A stretch of DNA of 64,000 bases, taken from positions 1 to 64,000 of the forward strand of contig JAKSTP010000010.1 in the NCBI GenBank assembly GCA_024402505.1, given 5' to 3'. A model generated the notes under the pieces. It had not been told where the DNA came from. It did no database searches and saw only the letters and a list, made by a program, of their open reading frames with translations. Each line of letters starts with the position of its first letter. Positions within the stretch are counted from its first letter, which is position 1. A program made the position numbers and the translations under genes. Positions 44,709 through 54,257 of the stretch are shown one piece after another. Source of the stretch: Treponema sp. GTDB lineage: Bacteria > Spirochaetota > Spirochaetia > Treponematales > Treponemataceae.

Positions 44709-45437
44709 ATGTTAGCTGTTTTTGTGAACTGTGGTGCCATCATTCTTGGATCAATTCTTGGGCTTCTTTTAAAAAGCCGTTTTACCGAAAAATATTCTGA
44801 ATCAATTCAGACTGCAGCCGGTGTGGTTACTGTGGTAATGGGTATCCAGATGGCCTTCAAATATCAGAACGTTGTTTACCTTGCGTTGAGTCTTATTATG
44901 GGCGGACTTTTGGGAACTCTCTGGGACATTGACGGTAAGATTCTTTCACTTGGCGGATGGCTTGAAAAAATTGTTTACCGGGGAAAGTCAACGAACAGCG
45001 CCGACAAAAGTTCATCAAGTCAGAACTTTGCCTATGCTTTTTTGAACGCTTCAGTGCTTTTCTGTGTTGGTGCCATGGCCATTATCGGTTCATTTAAAGC
45101 TGGTGTAGAAAAAGACTATTCAATCATCTTTACAAAATCAATTCTCGACGGATTCATGGCTATTTCCTTTGCTGCAGCCATGGGTGTAGGAACTGCATTT
45201 TCCGCCCTTGCAATTTTTGTGTATCAGGGCGCACTTACACTTTTGTCCATCTTTATTCAGCCTTACGTAACAGATGAACTTTTAAATGAACTTACTGGCT
45301 GTGGAGGCTGTATCATCATCATGATTGGTATTAACCTTATTGGCCTTAAAAAAATTAAAACCGCAAATTATCTTCCGGCACTTATCCTTGAAATCCTCTT
45401 TGTTATTCTTGTGCCTCTGGTAAAAGGATTATTCTAA
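44709..45437 (+). CDS. DUF554 family membrane protein
   Basis: 242 residues with about seven membrane helices. The glycine-rich VNCGAIILGSILGLLLK start and the FCVGAMAIIGSFKAG and DGFMAISFAAAMGVG motifs are diagnostic of DUF554 (YdfK-like). Possibly a transporter; function unknown. AGGAG precedes the ATG. Its stop overlaps the next start (TAATG), so the pair is translationally coupled to the aldo/keto reductase. Confidence 0.88.
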   Translation: MLAVFVNCGAIILGSILGLLLKSRFTEKYSESIQTAAGVVTVVMGIQMAFKYQNVVYLALSLIMGGLLGTLWDIDGKILSLGGWLEKIVYRGKSTNSADKSSSSQNFAYAFLNASVLFCVGAMAIIGSFKAGVEKDYSIIFTKSILDGFMAISFAAAMGVGTAFSALAIFVYQGALTLLSIFIQPYVTDELLNELTGCGGCIIIMIGINLIGLKKIKTANYLPALILEILFVILVPLVKGLF

Positions 45438-46468
45438 TGAAAGCAAAAGAGATTGTTCTTGGATCAACAGGAATTAAAACTGTTCAGAACGCATTTGGAG
45501 CTCTTCCGGTTCAGCGTGAAAATATGGAAGAAGCCTGTAAAATTCTTCAGCGGGCTTATGAAGGCGGCATGACTTTTTTTGACACGGCACGCCTTTATTC
45601 CGACAGCGAAGAAAAAATGGGAAATGCCCTTTCTGATGTGCGAAAAAACATTTTCATTGCCACAAAAACCATGGCAAAAAATCCCGATGACCTTAAAAAA
45701 CAGATAGAAACTTCCCTCAATCTGCTTAAAACCGATTATGTTGATATTTATCAGTTCCATTGTGCCGACCAGGTTTATGCTCCAGGCGATGGTACTGGCA
45801 TGTATGAATGCATGGAAGATCTTAAGCGCCAGGGAATGATCCGGCATATTGGAATTACAGCCCATAAAGTGGGAGTAGCGGAGGAAGCTGTAAAATCGGG
45901 ACTTTATGAAACACTTCAGTTTCCATTCAGCTATCTTTCTTCAGACCGTGAAATCAATCTTGTAAAACTTTGTGAAGAAAATAACGTTGGCTTTATTGCC
46001 ATGAAGGCTCTAGCAGGTGGATTGATCCGTAATTCCCGTGCAGCCTTTGCATTTACTTCCCAGTTCAAAAATGTTCTTCCAATCTGGGGCATTCAGCGCA
46101 TGAGTGAACTTGAAGAATTCCTTTCTTACATGGAAGAGGCCCCTGAAATGACTGCAGAAATTAAGGCCCTTATTGATGCAGATAAAAAAGAGCTTGATCT
46201 GGACTTCTGCCGCGGATGTGGTTACTGTATGCCTTGTCCAAAGGGAATTATCATCAATAACTGTGCCCGCATGAGCCTTATGGTGCGCCGTGCTCCAACT
46301 GCCGCCTGGACAAACGAACACTGGCAGGCCGAAATGAAAAAGATTGAAACCTGTATTGAATGTGGCGCCTGTAAATCAAAATGCCCATACGAACTTGATA
46401 CACCAAATCTTCTTAAAAAGAATTACGAAGACTATAAGCAGATTCTTGCAGGGAAAATCAAGGTTTAG
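45437..46468 (+). CDS. Aldo/keto reductase with C-terminal 2[4Fe-4S] ferredoxin domain
   Basis: 343 residues. The N-terminal TIM barrel shows the FFDTARLYSDSEEKMG motif with the catalytic Tyr, IATKTMAK with the Lys and YQFHC with the His. The C-terminus has CRGCGYCMPCPKGI and CIECGACKSKCPY, two cluster-binding motifs. Such hybrids may use ferredoxin as well as NAD(P)H. Coupled to DUF554 and just upstream of iorAB, suggesting ferredoxin-linked carbonyl metabolism (inference). Confidence 0.9.
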   Translation: MKAKEIVLGSTGIKTVQNAFGALPVQRENMEEACKILQRAYEGGMTFFDTARLYSDSEEKMGNALSDVRKNIFIATKTMAKNPDDLKKQIETSLNLLKTDYVDIYQFHCADQVYAPGDGTGMYECMEDLKRQGMIRHIGITAHKVGVAEEAVKSGLYETLQFPFSYLSSDREINLVKLCEENNVGFIAMKALAGGLIRNSRAAFAFTSQFKNVLPIWGIQRMSELEEFLSYMEEAPEMTAEIKALIDADKKELDLDFCRGCGYCMPCPKGIIINNCARMSLMVRRAPTAAWTNEHWQAEMKKIETCIECGACKSKCPYELDTPNLLKKNYEDYKQILAGKIKV

Positions 46469-46505
46469 TCTGAGCTTTTGTCTGGTGGAAAAAATCCCCA
46501 TTTCG

Positions 46506-46514
46506 TGGTATATT
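46506..46514 (+). promoter_or_regulatory. Extended -10 directly before iorA (leaderless candidate)
   Basis: TG-G-TATATT ends 7 nt before the iorA ATG, and no ribosome site is visible. Confidence 0.6.
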
Positions 46515-46521
46515 TCTATGC

Positions 46522-48318
46522 ATGAAAACAGAGTACGTAATGGGGAACTCGGCCATTGCTCTTGGTGCAATGTGTGCGGGTGTAAATATGGTGTGCGGAT
46601 ATCCAGGCACTCCTTCTTCTGAAATTATTGAAACAATCTATAAATTTAAGGTTCCGGGACTTCACCTGGAATGGTCTGTTAACGAAAAGTCTGCCATGGA
46701 AGTTGCAGCTGCAGGTGCTTATGCAGGAGCCAGAACTCTTGTTACCATGAAGCAGGTTGGCCTTAATGTTGCCAGCGACCCTTTAATGAGTCTTGCCTAC
46801 GTTGGTGTAAAAGGCGGTATGGTAATTGTATCTGCCGATGATCCGGGCCCAATTTCCAGCCAGACCGAACAGGATACACGCCGCTTTGGTGATTTTGCCC
46901 GTCTTCCGGTTTTTGACCCTTCAACTCCTGATGAAGCCTTTACCATGATTCAGGAAGCCTTTGAATATTCTGAAAAATACAATACTCCGGTTTTGTTCCG
47001 TCCTGTTACCCGTGTTTGTCATGCTTACACAGCCATTACTTTTGATGAAAATTTTAAGCCAAAAAATTACGAAGGCTTTGTAAAAGATTCAAAAAAATGG
47101 GTTATTTTCCCACGTCTTTCTTTTGCAAACCACAAGATGATGGAAGAACGGCTTCCTGTAATTGGAAAAGATTTTTCTGGAAACAAAGCCAATCTTTGTG
47201 AAGGAAATGGCACTAAGGCTGTTTTTGCCTGCGGTGTTTCCTGGGCTTATGCAAAAGAAAGCATTGGTGATTTCAAAGATGTAAAACTTGTAAAAATTGG
47301 TACACCTTTCCCATTCCCAGTTGATTTTGTAAAGGACGCACTTAAAGGTGTTGATGAAGTTCTGGTCCTGGAAGAACTGAGCCCTTACGTGGAAGAAGCT
47401 CTTCTTAAGCTTTGTGGGCAGGAAAAACTTTCTGTAAAAATTTACGGAAAACTTACAGGAAACGCACCTCACTCAGGTGAACTTTCTGCCGACAGTGCCC
47501 GCTCTCTTATAAAGAAGTTTGTTACAGGTGAAGCTGATTGTGGCTGTGGTGCCGCCGGCGATCTTCCTGAACTTCCGGTTCGTCCTCCTGTTTTGTGCGC
47601 AGGCTGTCCTCACAGAGCAAGTTTCTATGCTGTAAAACAGGCTATGAAGGGTAAAAAGGCCTTCTTCTGCGGTGACATTGGCTGTTACACCTTGGGAAAT
47701 GCCATGCCTCTTGATATGTGTGACACCTGTCTTTGTATGGGCGCCGGTATTACCATGGCACAGGGCTTTTATCATATGGAAAAAGATGCCGCCTGTTTTT
47801 CTTTCACAGGAGATTCCACTTTCTTTGCTTCGGGCATGACAGGGGTAGCCAATGCTATCTTTAATGAAGCAAATATGACTCTTTGTATTCTTGATAACTC
47901 AACTACTGCCATGACAGGCCATCAGCCACATCCTGGAACCGGCAAAAACATGATGGGAAACATTGTTGAAAAAATCAGCATTGAAAACGTACTTCATGGA
48001 CTTGGTGTAAAAGAGGTAAGAAGGGTAAATCCTTTTGAACTTAATAAAGCCATAGAAACTGTAAAAGAAGTTTCTGCCATGGAAGGCGTAAAGGCTATTC
48101 TTTTTGAAGCACCATGTATTGCCCTTTACAAATGCGAAACAAAAATGGCTGTAACTCAGGATAAATGTATCGGCTGTAAAAAATGTATCCGTGAAATTGG
48201 ATGCCCTGCCATCAGTTTTGAAAACGGAAAAGCAGTTATTGATATGAACCTTTGTTACGGCTGTAATCTTTGTGCCCAGATTTGTCCTGTGGACGCAATC
48301 AACTTTATTGGAAAATAG
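46522..48318 (+). CDS. iorA: Indolepyruvate ferredoxin oxidoreductase, alpha subunit
   Basis: 598 residues. It oxidises aryl 2-oxoacids (indolepyruvate, phenylpyruvate) to acyl-CoA with ferredoxin. The N-terminal pyrimidine domain begins GNSAIALGAMCAGVNMVCGYPGTPSSE. The thiamine diphosphate site has GDIGCYTLG and GDSTFFASGM...LDNSTTAMTGHQPHPG. Two [4Fe-4S] motifs close the protein (CIGCKKCIREIGCPA and CYGCNLCAQICPVDA). iorB follows by 12 nt. The start codon lies just after an extended -10 box. Confidence 0.95.
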   Translation: MKTEYVMGNSAIALGAMCAGVNMVCGYPGTPSSEIIETIYKFKVPGLHLEWSVNEKSAMEVAAAGAYAGARTLVTMKQVGLNVASDPLMSLAYVGVKGGMVIVSADDPGPISSQTEQDTRRFGDFARLPVFDPSTPDEAFTMIQEAFEYSEKYNTPVLFRPVTRVCHAYTAITFDENFKPKNYEGFVKDSKKWVIFPRLSFANHKMMEERLPVIGKDFSGNKANLCEGNGTKAVFACGVSWAYAKESIGDFKDVKLVKIGTPFPFPVDFVKDALKGVDEVLVLEELSPYVEEALLKLCGQEKLSVKIYGKLTGNAPHSGELSADSARSLIKKFVTGEADCGCGAAGDLPELPVRPPVLCAGCPHRASFYAVKQAMKGKKAFFCGDIGCYTLGNAMPLDMCDTCLCMGAGITMAQGFYHMEKDAACFSFTGDSTFFASGMTGVANAIFNEANMTLCILDNSTTAMTGHQPHPGTGKNMMGNIVEKISIENVLHGLGVKEVRRVNPFELNKAIETVKEVSAMEGVKAILFEAPCIALYKCETKMAVTQDKCIGCKKCIREIGCPAISFENGKAVIDMNLCYGCNLCAQICPVDAINFIGK

Positions 48319-48330
48319 GAAGGCCTGTAT

Positions 48331-48921
48331 ATGAAAAAAGAAATTTTGCTTTGCGGTGTAGGTGGTCAGGGAACAGTTCTGGCAAGTAAACTTCTGGCAG
48401 CTTCAGGACTTTCATTAAATCTTCCTGTACGTTCTGCAGAAACTATTGGTATGGCTCAGCGGGGTGGAAGTGTTACAAGCCACGTTCGTATTGGAGAAGG
48501 CTGTTACAGTCCTCTTATTGCCGATGGACAGGCCGATCTGATCCTTTCTTTTGAAGTGTGTGAAGCTGTGAGAAACCTTCACTTCCTTAAAAAAAATGGA
48601 ACTGTAATTACAAGCTGCAATTCCATTAAACCGGTTACATCAAGTTTAAGCGGAAAAGTTTTTGACAGCAATGAAATGATTTCCTATCTTGAAAAAAACT
48701 GCAAAAAAGTAATTGTTGTAGATAATGTGGAACTTTGCGCAGAATTTGGATCAGATAAATTTTTCAATGTAATTCTTCTTGGAGTGGCATGTGGAGCTGG
48801 TGTTCTTGGCATTGAAAAAGACGTTATGAAAGACCAGATTTCCAAAAATGTAAAACCAGCCTTTGTAGAAAAGAACCTTCTGGCCTTTGAAAAAGGTTTT
48901 GCAGTGGGCCAGGGAAAATAA
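48331..48921 (+). CDS. iorB: Indolepyruvate ferredoxin oxidoreductase, beta subunit
   Basis: 196 residues. The gamma/beta-type 2-oxoacid oxidoreductase domain with GVGGQGTVLASKLLA and AETIGMAQRGGSVTSHVRIG. Forms the IorAB complex with the upstream gene. GGAAGG ribosome site. Together they allow amino-acid fermentation to aryl acids with ferredoxin reduction. Confidence 0.95.
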   Translation: MKKEILLCGVGGQGTVLASKLLAASGLSLNLPVRSAETIGMAQRGGSVTSHVRIGEGCYSPLIADGQADLILSFEVCEAVRNLHFLKKNGTVITSCNSIKPVTSSLSGKVFDSNEMISYLEKNCKKVIVVDNVELCAEFGSDKFFNVILLGVACGAGVLGIEKDVMKDQISKNVKPAFVEKNLLAFEKGFAVGQGK

Positions 48922-48944
48922 GTTTTTACTTCGGTAAAACCGGA

Positions 48945-49886
48945 TTAATTCTGAAGAATATGAGAACGGGTTACAGAAAAATATACTTCTGTGCCCGTTT
49001 TTATTTTAACACCTTCTTCGTAGGGAAGAATTATCTGCACAGAACCTGTGGTGCTTTCTGGACATTCTCCTGTAAGAAGCACCTGATCTCCGTGAAATGA
49101 AACTGATTTTATGACAGCAAAAAAATCCGAAGGTGATGAAGCTGTTTTTACCCAGGTTGGCCGCACCAGTACATTTTTTCCATTCAACTTCAAATAGTTC
49201 GTGCGGCCTGTAATTTCTGCCACAAAAGAGTTTCTTGGTTCAAAATAAAGCTGCTCAGGATTTCCCCACTGTTGAAGAAGTCCCTTGTCCAGAACGGCAA
49301 TGCGGTCCGAAAGGGAAAGTGCTTCTTCCTGGTCATGAGTTACGTAAATGGTAGTAATGCCAAAATCTTTTTGAATATTTTTCAGTTCTTCCCGTACCTG
49401 GTGACGGAGTTTTGCATCCAGGCTTGAAAGTGGTTCATCCATAAGAATTACTTTTGGTTTTAAAACAAGGCTTCTGGCAAGGGCAACACGCTGCTGCTGG
49501 CCTCCGGAAAGCTGATGAGGAAAACGGTCAAGAAGATCTGAAAGGTTAAGTTTTTTTGCAATGGAAGTAATGTCTTTTGCAGAAGGATTTTTCATGCCGT
49601 ATTCAATATTCTGTTTTACTGTCATGTGAGGAAAAAGGGCGTAATCCTGGAAAACATAGGCAATGCCCCTTTTGTTTGGTTCCAGGTCGGTTATATCTTC
49701 ATTGTTGATGAAAATACGGCCTTTATCTGGCGAAAGAAAACCTGAAATAAGGCGGAGAATTGTAGTTTTGCCGCTTCCAGATGGTCCTAAAAGGGTAACA
49801 AATTGTCCTTCATCAATAGATAAAGAAAAATCTTTTACAATATCCAGTGAACCGTACGAAAAACTGATGTCATCAATCTTAATCAT
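48945..49886 (-). CDS. ABC transporter ATP-binding protein (iron/spermidine-type importer)
   Basis: 313 residues. Walker [11 protein letters not shown]-loop [12 protein letters not shown], signature [15 protein letters not shown], Walker [13 protein letters not shown] and a C-terminal TOBE domain. It powers the adjacent permease (1 nt apart). The order substrate-binding / permease / ATPase fits FbpABC/AfuABC-type Fe3+ importers. Confidence 0.9.
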   Translation of the reverse strand: MIKIDDISFSYGSLDIVKDFSLSIDEGQFVTLLGPSGSGKTTILRLISGFLSPDKGRIFINNEDITDLEPNKRGIAYVFQDYALFPHMTVKQNIEYGMKNPSAKDITSIAKKLNLSDLLDRFPHQLSGGQQQRVALARSLVLKPKVILMDEPLSSLDAKLRHQVREELKNIQKDFGITTIYVTHDQEEALSLSDRIAVLDKGLLQQWGNPEQLYFEPRNSFVAEITGRTNYLKLNGKNVLVRPTWVKTASSPSDFFAVIKSVSFHGDQVLLTGECPESTTGSVQIILPYEEGVKIKTGTEVYFSVTRSHILQN

Positions 49887-51506
49887 TTATTTCCTTCCTG
49901 AAAAACGAGAAATCAATTTTGAAAGTCCAAGAACACTGAAGGTAATGAGTGTCAGTGTTGTGGCAAGAGCGGCACTTTTTCCCCAGTCTCCTTGTTCCGC
50001 CAGATTCAGAATTGCTATGGAAGCCAGCGGTGTGTTGAAGGAAACAAGGAAAATTACAGAACTTAGTGTACCTATACCACGGACAAAATTATATGTGAAG
50101 CCTGAAAAAAAACTTTCAAAGCAAAGAGGAAACAGCACTTTGAAAAAATATAGGATTTTTTTTCTGCCCAAAGAAAGGCTTGCTTCATCAAGGGAAGTTT
50201 TTACCGATGCAAAACCTGAACTGATTATGCGGTAGGAAAAAGGCATGAAGCTTACGGTAATGGCAATGAAGATTAAAAGCCGTGCATTGCGTAAGTGAAG
50301 TGCTCCTGCAGTAAGGGAAAGTGCCAGACCGAACAAAGAACCTGGTACGCAGGATGGAAGCTGAACCAAGGTGTCCAAAAGAGTTCCAAAAGGAAGACGG
50401 GTTCTGTGTACAATAAAAGCAGTAAATCCGGCCAGTAAAACTCCTGTTACGGAAGCTGAAAAAGCAAAAATCAGGGAATTGGCAAGGTGCTTTCCATATT
50501 TGGAAACTGCCTTTATATGTACCAGGGTAAAGTCTGTTTTAATGCCCCAAAGTTTTTGAAAACTTCCTGCAAATATGGCGGCAAACTGAGAAATAACGCA
50601 GATACTAATAAAAAGGCAGAAAACCGTGAAAAAATGGTTTTTGCGGAAAGGGCTTTTTTCATCCTGCCGTGAAACTTTTCCACCAATAGTTGCTGTTAAT
50701 ACGTTTGAAGAGAACATCTTTTTACGCTGAAGCATGAAAAGAAGTATTGAAGGAATAAGCAGTAGAATTCCAAGTACTGCACTTACGCCCTGATTAATCC
50801 AGCCTGTAAGCTGAGTATAGATTTCTGTTGCCAGTACTTTAAATCTTCCGCCAACAATAAGAGGGTTACCAAAATCACTTAAAACGCTTACGGCAATAAA
50901 AAGCATGGCAGAAAGAATGGAGTTTTTTGAAAGAGGAAAAATTACTGTGGTAAAAATGCGGAATTCGCTGGAACCAAGGGATCGGGCAGAATCAATAAGG
51001 TTCCGGCTGATTTTTTTTAGTCCGTCCAGAATGATTAAAAAGGCAATTGGAAAAAAGCAGAGAGTCTGAGCAATCAAAAGGCCCTTAAAGCCGTAAAGTG
51101 AAATGTCCAGTCCCAGCAGTGTTTTTGTAATGAACCCCTGGCGGCCAATAAGCAGAATGAAAGCAAGTCCACCAACAAAAGGTGGAGTTACCAGGTGCAT
51201 TACAGGAATGAAATTAAAAAATCTTGTAAGAGGTGTTTTTTCAAAGGCAACGGCATAGGCAAAAATAAAGCCTGTAATTACCGAAAGAAGGGTGGAGCAA
51301 ATGCAGATGAGGAAAGTGTTTCCCATAACCTTAAGAAAGGCCTTGCTGGAAAAAACTGCCCTGAAGGAGCTTCCAAAAGGCTTTTCAAAAAGAGGAATGG
51401 ATATTACTTTCATCAAAGGAAAAAGAACTGTAAGGCATAAAACTGCAATTACGGCAATCCAGACGCCCCAAAGTTCCTTTTCTTTTTCTACTTTTGTTTT
51501 CTGCAT
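49887..51506 (-). CDS. Fused ABC permease (FbpB-type, two permease domains)
   Basis: 539 residues. I prefer the ATG at 51506 (MQKTKVEKEKELW) over an in-frame TTG at 51524. Twelve membrane segments form two permease halves, with EAA-type loops ARSLGSSEFRIFTTVIFPL and ASLSLGRKKILYFFKVLFP. It is the membrane part of a probable ferric-iron importer with the ATPase and binding lipoprotein. Confidence 0.88.
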   Translation of the reverse strand: MQKTKVEKEKELWGVWIAVIAVLCLTVLFPLMKVISIPLFEKPFGSSFRAVFSSKAFLKVMGNTFLICICSTLLSVITGFIFAYAVAFEKTPLTRFFNFIPVMHLVTPPFVGGLAFILLIGRQGFITKTLLGLDISLYGFKGLLIAQTLCFFPIAFLIILDGLKKISRNLIDSARSLGSSEFRIFTTVIFPLSKNSILSAMLFIAVSVLSDFGNPLIVGGRFKVLATEIYTQLTGWINQGVSAVLGILLLIPSILLFMLQRKKMFSSNVLTATIGGKVSRQDEKSPFRKNHFFTVFCLFISICVISQFAAIFAGSFQKLWGIKTDFTLVHIKAVSKYGKHLANSLIFAFSASVTGVLLAGFTAFIVHRTRLPFGTLLDTLVQLPSCVPGSLFGLALSLTAGALHLRNARLLIFIAITVSFMPFSYRIISSGFASVKTSLDEASLSLGRKKILYFFKVLFPLCFESFFSGFTYNFVRGIGTLSSVIFLVSFNTPLASIAILNLAEQGDWGKSAALATTLTLITFSVLGLSKLISRFSGRK

Positions 51507-51527
51507 TAATGGACCTAAAATCAAATT

Positions 51528-52529
51528 TTAGTCTGCGCAGCGTTCAGCCCATTCTTTAAGAGCCTTATCTTTTTCATCTGCAGCTTTTTTGCTGTCGTAT
51601 TCAATAAGGTCCAGGTCTTTAATTTTGACTGCACCGTCACGGATTCTGGCACGGCTGTTTACAGGAATTGTAAAATCAATCTTACTCATTTCTTCCTGGG
51701 CCTTTGCACCAAGAATAAAGTCTGTGAATTTTTTTGCAGCACTCATATTTTTAGCATTTTTAAGGATGGAGATACAGTCTACATCACCAACGCTCTGAGG
51801 AGGGGCAACTGTTTCTACATCAAAGCCCTGGTCCTTGTATTTTTCTACAGCGTGAATATAAGAAACACCAAGTGTGTATTCACCAGTTCCTACCAGTTTT
51901 GCAGGAGCACTTCCGGAATCAGGGAACTGACCTACCAAGGGTGCCAGCGTTTCCAGATATTTCCATCCTGCATCCCATCCAAGGCGCTGAAGCTGATTCT
52001 GTACAAAAAGATAAGCGGTAGAAGAGGCCAGAGGATTTGTAAGTACAATTTCGTCTTTAAATGCCGGATTCAGAAGGTCTTCCCAGGTAGCAGGGCGGGC
52101 AATTCCTGGAAATTTTTCTTCAAATCTTTTTGAATTGATTCCAATGCCCAGGGTAAGTACACAAAATCCTGTGTAAGTGTTGTCTGGTGAAAGAGCATAA
52201 GATGGAAAATCTTTTGCTACCGGTGATTTATAGCTTTCAAGGGCACCGTCTGCACTAAGCAGGATATGATAAGAACTGGCACCACCAAGAAGAACATCTG
52301 CCTGAGGATCAGCTTTTTCAGAAAGTACACGGTTTACCAGTTCGCCTGTGGTAGCACGGATATATTCACCTTTAATGCCGGTTTCCTTTTCAAAAAGGTC
52401 CAGCAACATCTGGGTTTCTTCGTCATGAATAATGGAATAAACTTTAAGGGTTTCCGACTTTTCTTCCTTGCAGCCAAACAAAGTAAAAGCCAGAAGGACA
52501 GCAGCAGTAATGGACAATAACTTTTTCAT
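51528..52529 (-). CDS. Extracellular solute-binding lipoprotein (FbpA-like)
   Basis: 333 residues. I chose the ATG at 52529, because an upstream in-frame ATG (52541) would put the GGAGG ribosome site inside the gene. The lipoprotein signal ends at LFGC. The fold is type 2 periplasmic binding protein (LKVYSIIHDEETQMLLDLFEKETGIK; ADVLLGGAS; YIHAV). Similar to ferric- and 2-aminoethylphosphonate-type binders; ligand not certain. First gene of the importer operon. Confidence 0.88.
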   Translation of the reverse strand: MKKLLSITAAVLLAFTLFGCKEEKSETLKVYSIIHDEETQMLLDLFEKETGIKGEYIRATTGELVNRVLSEKADPQADVLLGGASSYHILLSADGALESYKSPVAKDFPSYALSPDNTYTGFCVLTLGIGINSKRFEEKFPGIARPATWEDLLNPAFKDEIVLTNPLASSTAYLFVQNQLQRLGWDAGWKYLETLAPLVGQFPDSGSAPAKLVGTGEYTLGVSYIHAVEKYKDQGFDVETVAPPQSVGDVDCISILKNAKNMSAAKKFTDFILGAKAQEEMSKIDFTIPVNSRARIRDGAVKIKDLDLIEYDSKKAADEKDKALKEWAERCAD

Positions 52530-52665
52530 TTTAACCTCCACAGTTCTATGAGAACTTTCTAGTAACGATGAAAATATATTACAAAACTGATATTAAAGAT
52601 ATACTCAAAAATAATATATTTTAATAATACCAGATATTAAGATATATTAAAGAATATTGGAGCTC

Positions 52666-52694
52666 TTGACTAGTTCTTCTTATTTTGATATAGT
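52666..52694 (+). promoter_or_regulatory. Promoter of tRNA-Cys
   Basis: TTGACT (52666-52671), 17 nt, TATAGT (52689-52694), 13 nt before the tRNA. Confidence 0.85.
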
Positions 52695-52707
52695 AATATT
52701 CACTTAC

Positions 52708-52779
52708 GGAGTGGTACCCAAGCGGTAAGGGATCGGTCTGCAAAACCGTCATTGGTTGGTTCAACTCCAATCCACTCCT
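52708..52779 (+). tRNA. tRNA-Cys (anticodon GCA)
   Basis: Acceptor GGAGTGG pairs with CCACTCC; D-stem CCC/GGG; anticodon stem CGGT/ACCG with loop CTGCAAA; T-arm TTGG..TTCAACT..CCAA; discriminator U, as expected for Cys. It marks the left edge of the toxin region. Confidence 0.95.
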
Positions 52780-52785
52780 TAAACG

Positions 52786-52813
52786 AAAGACTTCCTTTAT
52801 GGAAGTCTTTTTT
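52786..52813 (+). terminator. Terminator of tRNA-Cys
   Basis: AAAGACTTCC/GGAAGTCTTT stem with a 5-nt loop and T-tract, the same stem as in the terminator after the AGCS gene. Confidence 0.92.
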
Positions 52814-52843
52814 ATTCTATAGGTATATGCTAATATATTTTTC

Positions 52844-52934
52844 GAAGGTTTGTTTTTCAAACCTTCATTCCAGGGCGTCGAAGCAAAGCTCCGTCCTGTT
52901 TACATATACATGGACCCGCAAGGGTCCTTTTTTT
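52844..52934. repeat. Hairpin cluster at the end of the toxin operon
   Basis: Three hairpins: GAAGGTTTG/CAAACCTTC (52844-52866), CAGGGCGTC..CCGTCCTG (52871-52898, imperfect) and GGACCC-GCAA-GGGTCC (52912-52927) followed by T7 on the plus strand. The last two lie inside the 3' end of the membrane-protein gene on the minus strand and encode its C-terminal tail. Confidence 0.65.
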
Positions 52935-53626
52935 ATGCTGACGCATGGAATCAATGATGAAATAGGCAGTAATAGGAAAATTAGGCTTTCTTTACTTATG
53001 TTATAGCCTTGATATATTAATGATTCAATCTGCAAGTATAAAAAATATAGCCATATGAGCCGCAATAACAATTCATATTTAGTAATGGTTTTGAATAGTA
53101 AAATTGCACCAAGTGTAAGTGCAAAATAAATGACCGAATAAACATAAATATTTTTTAAAGAAATATTAAAAAAACTGTATTGGTCATAAAATAATTCTGG
53201 CTGAGTTTTATATATAAGTAAGAATATAACCAGAACAAAGATTTCAATTGTAACGCATAAAATCAGTTGAAATATAAATTTCACTTTAGAAACAGGTGAC
53301 TCAAGCAATGTAACAATTTTATGGGCAAATAAATAATTCTTCCTATATAGAAAATCTGTTATGCACAAAAAAACTGTAACTGCTACAAATATAAAAGGAA
53401 TCATCATAATGACTCCTAAAAAAAATTGTCGCCCATAAAAAATTTCAGAGTAATAATCAAAACCAGGTAAAGTTTCTTCGTTTTTTTCAAAAATGCCGTC
53501 TTTATTAAGATCATAAAGATTAATTCTACAATCATAATAGGAATTGGAAATCACTGCATAAAACAGTCCAATTAATATTACAGAGAGCGATAAAATAATT
53601 ACATTTTTTAGAAAAGATTTAGTCAT
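52865..53626 (-). CDS. Polytopic membrane protein of the toxin operon
   Basis: 253 residues with about six membrane segments. After the first segment is an exposed loop LYDLNKDGIFEKNEE, a good match to an EF-hand calcium loop (DxNxDGxxxxxE). The C-terminal ~25 residues are encoded by a hairpin cluster and may be an overrun from a lost stop codon. It overlaps the lipoprotein gene upstream by 8 nt and is the last gene of the operon. Immunity or accessory role to toxin 1 is inferred from position. Confidence 0.6.
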   Translation of the reverse strand: MTKSFLKNVIILSLSVILIGLFYAVISNSYYDCRINLYDLNKDGIFEKNEETLPGFDYYSEIFYGRQFFLGVIMMIPFIFVAVTVFLCITDFLYRKNYLFAHKIVTLLESPVSKVKFIFQLILCVTIEIFVLVIFLLIYKTQPELFYDQYSFFNISLKNIYVYSVIYFALTLGAILLFKTITKYELLLRLIWLYFLYLQIESLIYQGYNISKESLIFLLLPISSLIPCVSIKKGPLRVHVYVNRTELCFDALE

Positions 53627-54245
53627 AGAAGAATCCTAAATCCTTGATATTTAAAATACTCATAAAATCTTCTTGTGAAAAATTTTTCTTATATATTTTC
53701 TTACCATTCTTTGAAGGAGATTCAGCATTTTTTACAGTGTATAGATTGCCTTTAAAAACTCCATATGAACTATATCCAACTGAATTAGGATTAGGAAAAT
53801 ATTCATAAGACAATACAATAATATCATTTTTTTGTTCAATGTTAGTGATTTTAAAATTAGGCATATAGTTTTCAAAATCACTAATATCGATGTTTTTATT
53901 TGCATTAGTACAGGTATATTCTATCGTATAGTTTTTATATTTTTTTTCTTCCTTGTATAAGTTGCCATCATAGACAATTTTAATTGTGTTATCTTTGATT
54001 TCATACTTTAATGAACCATCTGTTACACATATATTTCCTGATTTATTACCAAGCTCTTTATTATTGGGTAATATCGATAATTGCATGCTAACGGAAGTAG
54101 TTGCCCCTCCATCTCTCGTAAATAAAACTACTTTATAAGATTCGTCTATAGATTCAGTTTTTACTACTTCATTTTGACATAAATCACATGAGGTAATAAT
54201 CAAGAGAAGAATTGATAAAAGGCAAACATGTTTTTTTATAGACAT
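53619..54245 (-). CDS. Lipoprotein, candidate immunity protein of toxin 1
   Basis: 208 residues with lipobox LLLIITSC. The core VVLFTRDGGATTSVSMQLSIL resembles DUF5412-type proteins, a tentative match. The rest is beta-rich. It starts 12 nt after toxin 1, where an immunity gene is expected. An envelope-located lipoprotein implies that the toxin acts outside the cytoplasm or is intercepted there. Confidence 0.55.
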   Translation of the reverse strand: MSIKKHVCLLSILLLIITSCDLCQNEVVKTESIDESYKVVLFTRDGGATTSVSMQLSILPNNKELGNKSGNICVTDGSLKYEIKDNTIKIVYDGNLYKEEKKYKNYTIEYTCTNANKNIDISDFENYMPNFKITNIEQKNDIIVLSYEYFPNPNSVGYSSYGVFKGNLYTVKNAESPSKNGKKIYKKNFSQEDFMSILNIKDLGFFYD

Positions 54246-54257
54246 AAATACTTCTAA

